Assembly (NCBI GenBank): GCA_003344405.1
Contig: NOWV01000297.1
Coordinates: 1 to 59,358 of the forward strand
Length of the DNA: 59,358 nt
From: Trichoplax sp. H2
Lineage: Eukaryota > Placozoa > Uniplacotomia > Trichoplacea
Reading direction: 5' to 3'
A program made the position numbers and the translations under genes. Shown here piece by piece: positions 58,395-59,358 of the stretch (positions within the stretch are counted from its first letter, which is position 1; each line of letters begins with the position of its first letter). The notes beneath the pieces were generated by a model. That model saw nothing but the letters and a program-made list of their open reading frames with translations. It was not told where the DNA came from and searched no databases.

Positions 58395-59358
58395 TGTGCA
58401 GTAAGAATGAATCACAAAATGAAAGAAACTACATTTTGTTTTCATTATTTAGTATCTGTATGGTGCTGATGAAGAATACAGTAAAAATGAATCACAAATT
58501 CAAAGAAAGTGCATTTTGCTTTCATTATCCAGTATCTCTATGGCGCTGATGGAGAACACAGTAAGAATGAATGACAAAATGGAAGAAACTACATTTGCTT
58601 TCATTATCCAGTATCTCTATGATGGCGATGAACAACACAGTAAGAATGAAACTACAATTTGCTTTGCTATGGTGCTGATGAAGAACACAGTAAGAATGAA
58701 TGACAAAATGAAACTGCATTTTGCTTTTTCTACGGTGCTGACGAAGAATACAGTAAGAATGAATGACAAAATGAAACTATATTTTACTTTTCTACAGTGC
58801 TGATGAAGAACACAGCAAGAATAAATGATAAAGTGGAAGAAACTATATTTTGCTTTCATTATCCAGTATTTCTATGGTACTGATGAAGAACACAGTAAGA
58901 ATGAATGACAAAATGGAAGAAAGTACATTTTGCTTTCATTATCCTATATCTCTATGGTGCCGATGAAGAACACAGTAAGAATGAAACTACGTTTTGCTTT
59001 GCTATGGTGCTGATGAAGAACACAGTAAAAATGAATGACAAAATGAAACTGTATCTTGCTTTGCTACGGTGCTGACGAAGAACACAGTAAGAATAAACGA
59101 CAAAATGAAACAACATTTTGCTTTGCTACGGTGTTGACGAAGAACACAGTAAGAATGAACGACAAAATGAAACAACATTTTGCTTTGCTATGGTGCTGAT
59201 GAAGAACACAGTAAAAATGAATGACAAAATGAAACTGTATCTTGCTTTGCTACGGTGCTGACGAAGAACACAGTAAGAATGAACGACAAAATGAAACAAC
59301 ATTTTGCTTTGCTATGGTACTGACGAAGAACACAGAAAGAATGAATGACAAAATGGAA
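58395..59358. repeat. Minisatellite with short (~62 bp) and long (~80 bp) units, runs off the window
   Basis: Core GAAGAACACAGTAAGAATGA then ATGACAAAATG, then (GAAGAA)ACTACATTTTGCTTT, then optionally CATTATCCAGTATCTCTATG, then GTGCTGAT/C. Long units dominate at the left, short units at the right, and higher-order pairs of units repeat near 59000-59290. ORFs over it are repeat translations that change frame with unit length. Confidence 0.95.

Noticed and set aside
58516-58803. Repeated peptide NTVRMNDKM, like a repetitive neuropeptide precursor
   Set aside because: No signal peptide or cleavage pattern, and unit lengths that are not multiples of three destroy the frame; it is minisatellite translation.
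1-59358. CRISPR arrays, operons, bacterial promoters or ribosome binding sites
   Set aside because: Spliced genes and composition show nuclear eukaryotic DNA; the tandem repeats have no spacer-repeat structure of CRISPR type.

Overview
The window is eukaryotic nuclear DNA: AT-rich, genes far apart, short introns with GT..AG borders, no operons. Single-exon rhodopsin-like receptors in tandem, a SoxE-type HMG gene with its dimerisation domain, and many small diverged tandem repeats point to a very simple animal. My best inference is a placozoan (Trichoplax/Hoilungia type). A run of 20 N shows it is a draft scaffold.

Layout. 1-4381: gene-poor, with a repeat pair 1.44 kb apart and diverged repeats just before the first receptor. 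4382-16226 (+):three single-exon class A GPCR genes. The second and third lie in a ~3.1 kb module that was duplicated together with its flanks. 18233-28138 (-): two head-to-tail spliced genes of the VWA3A/VWA3B type (von Willebrand factor A domain). I assembled both exon by exon with consistent splice phases. The upstream gene has two VWA-like domains with degenerate metal sites; the downstream gene has one VWA domain with an intact metal site. 29590-31510: a complex ~260 bp satellite, interrupted by the N gap. 32172-32342 (+): a short ORF or first exon. 34172-37097 (-): a spliced gene for a multi-pass membrane protein that I do not recognise and could only partly model. 38527-39600 (-): SoxE-like transcription factor on a single coding exon. 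40.3-57.7 kb: mostly empty, with a possible tiny spliced gene (48905-49566, -). 57800-57953: a hAT-like miniature transposon with an 8 bp target duplication. 58.4-59.36 kb: a minisatellite that runs off the end.

How genes may work together. The three receptors look like lineage-specific copies for small peptide-like ligands, each with its own repeat-rich upstream region. The two VWA genes may be a tandem duplication or a split of an ancestral multi-VWA gene, with adhesive and metal-free modules in separate polypeptides. SoxE is an independent regulator. No pathway link between these groups is visible in the sequence.
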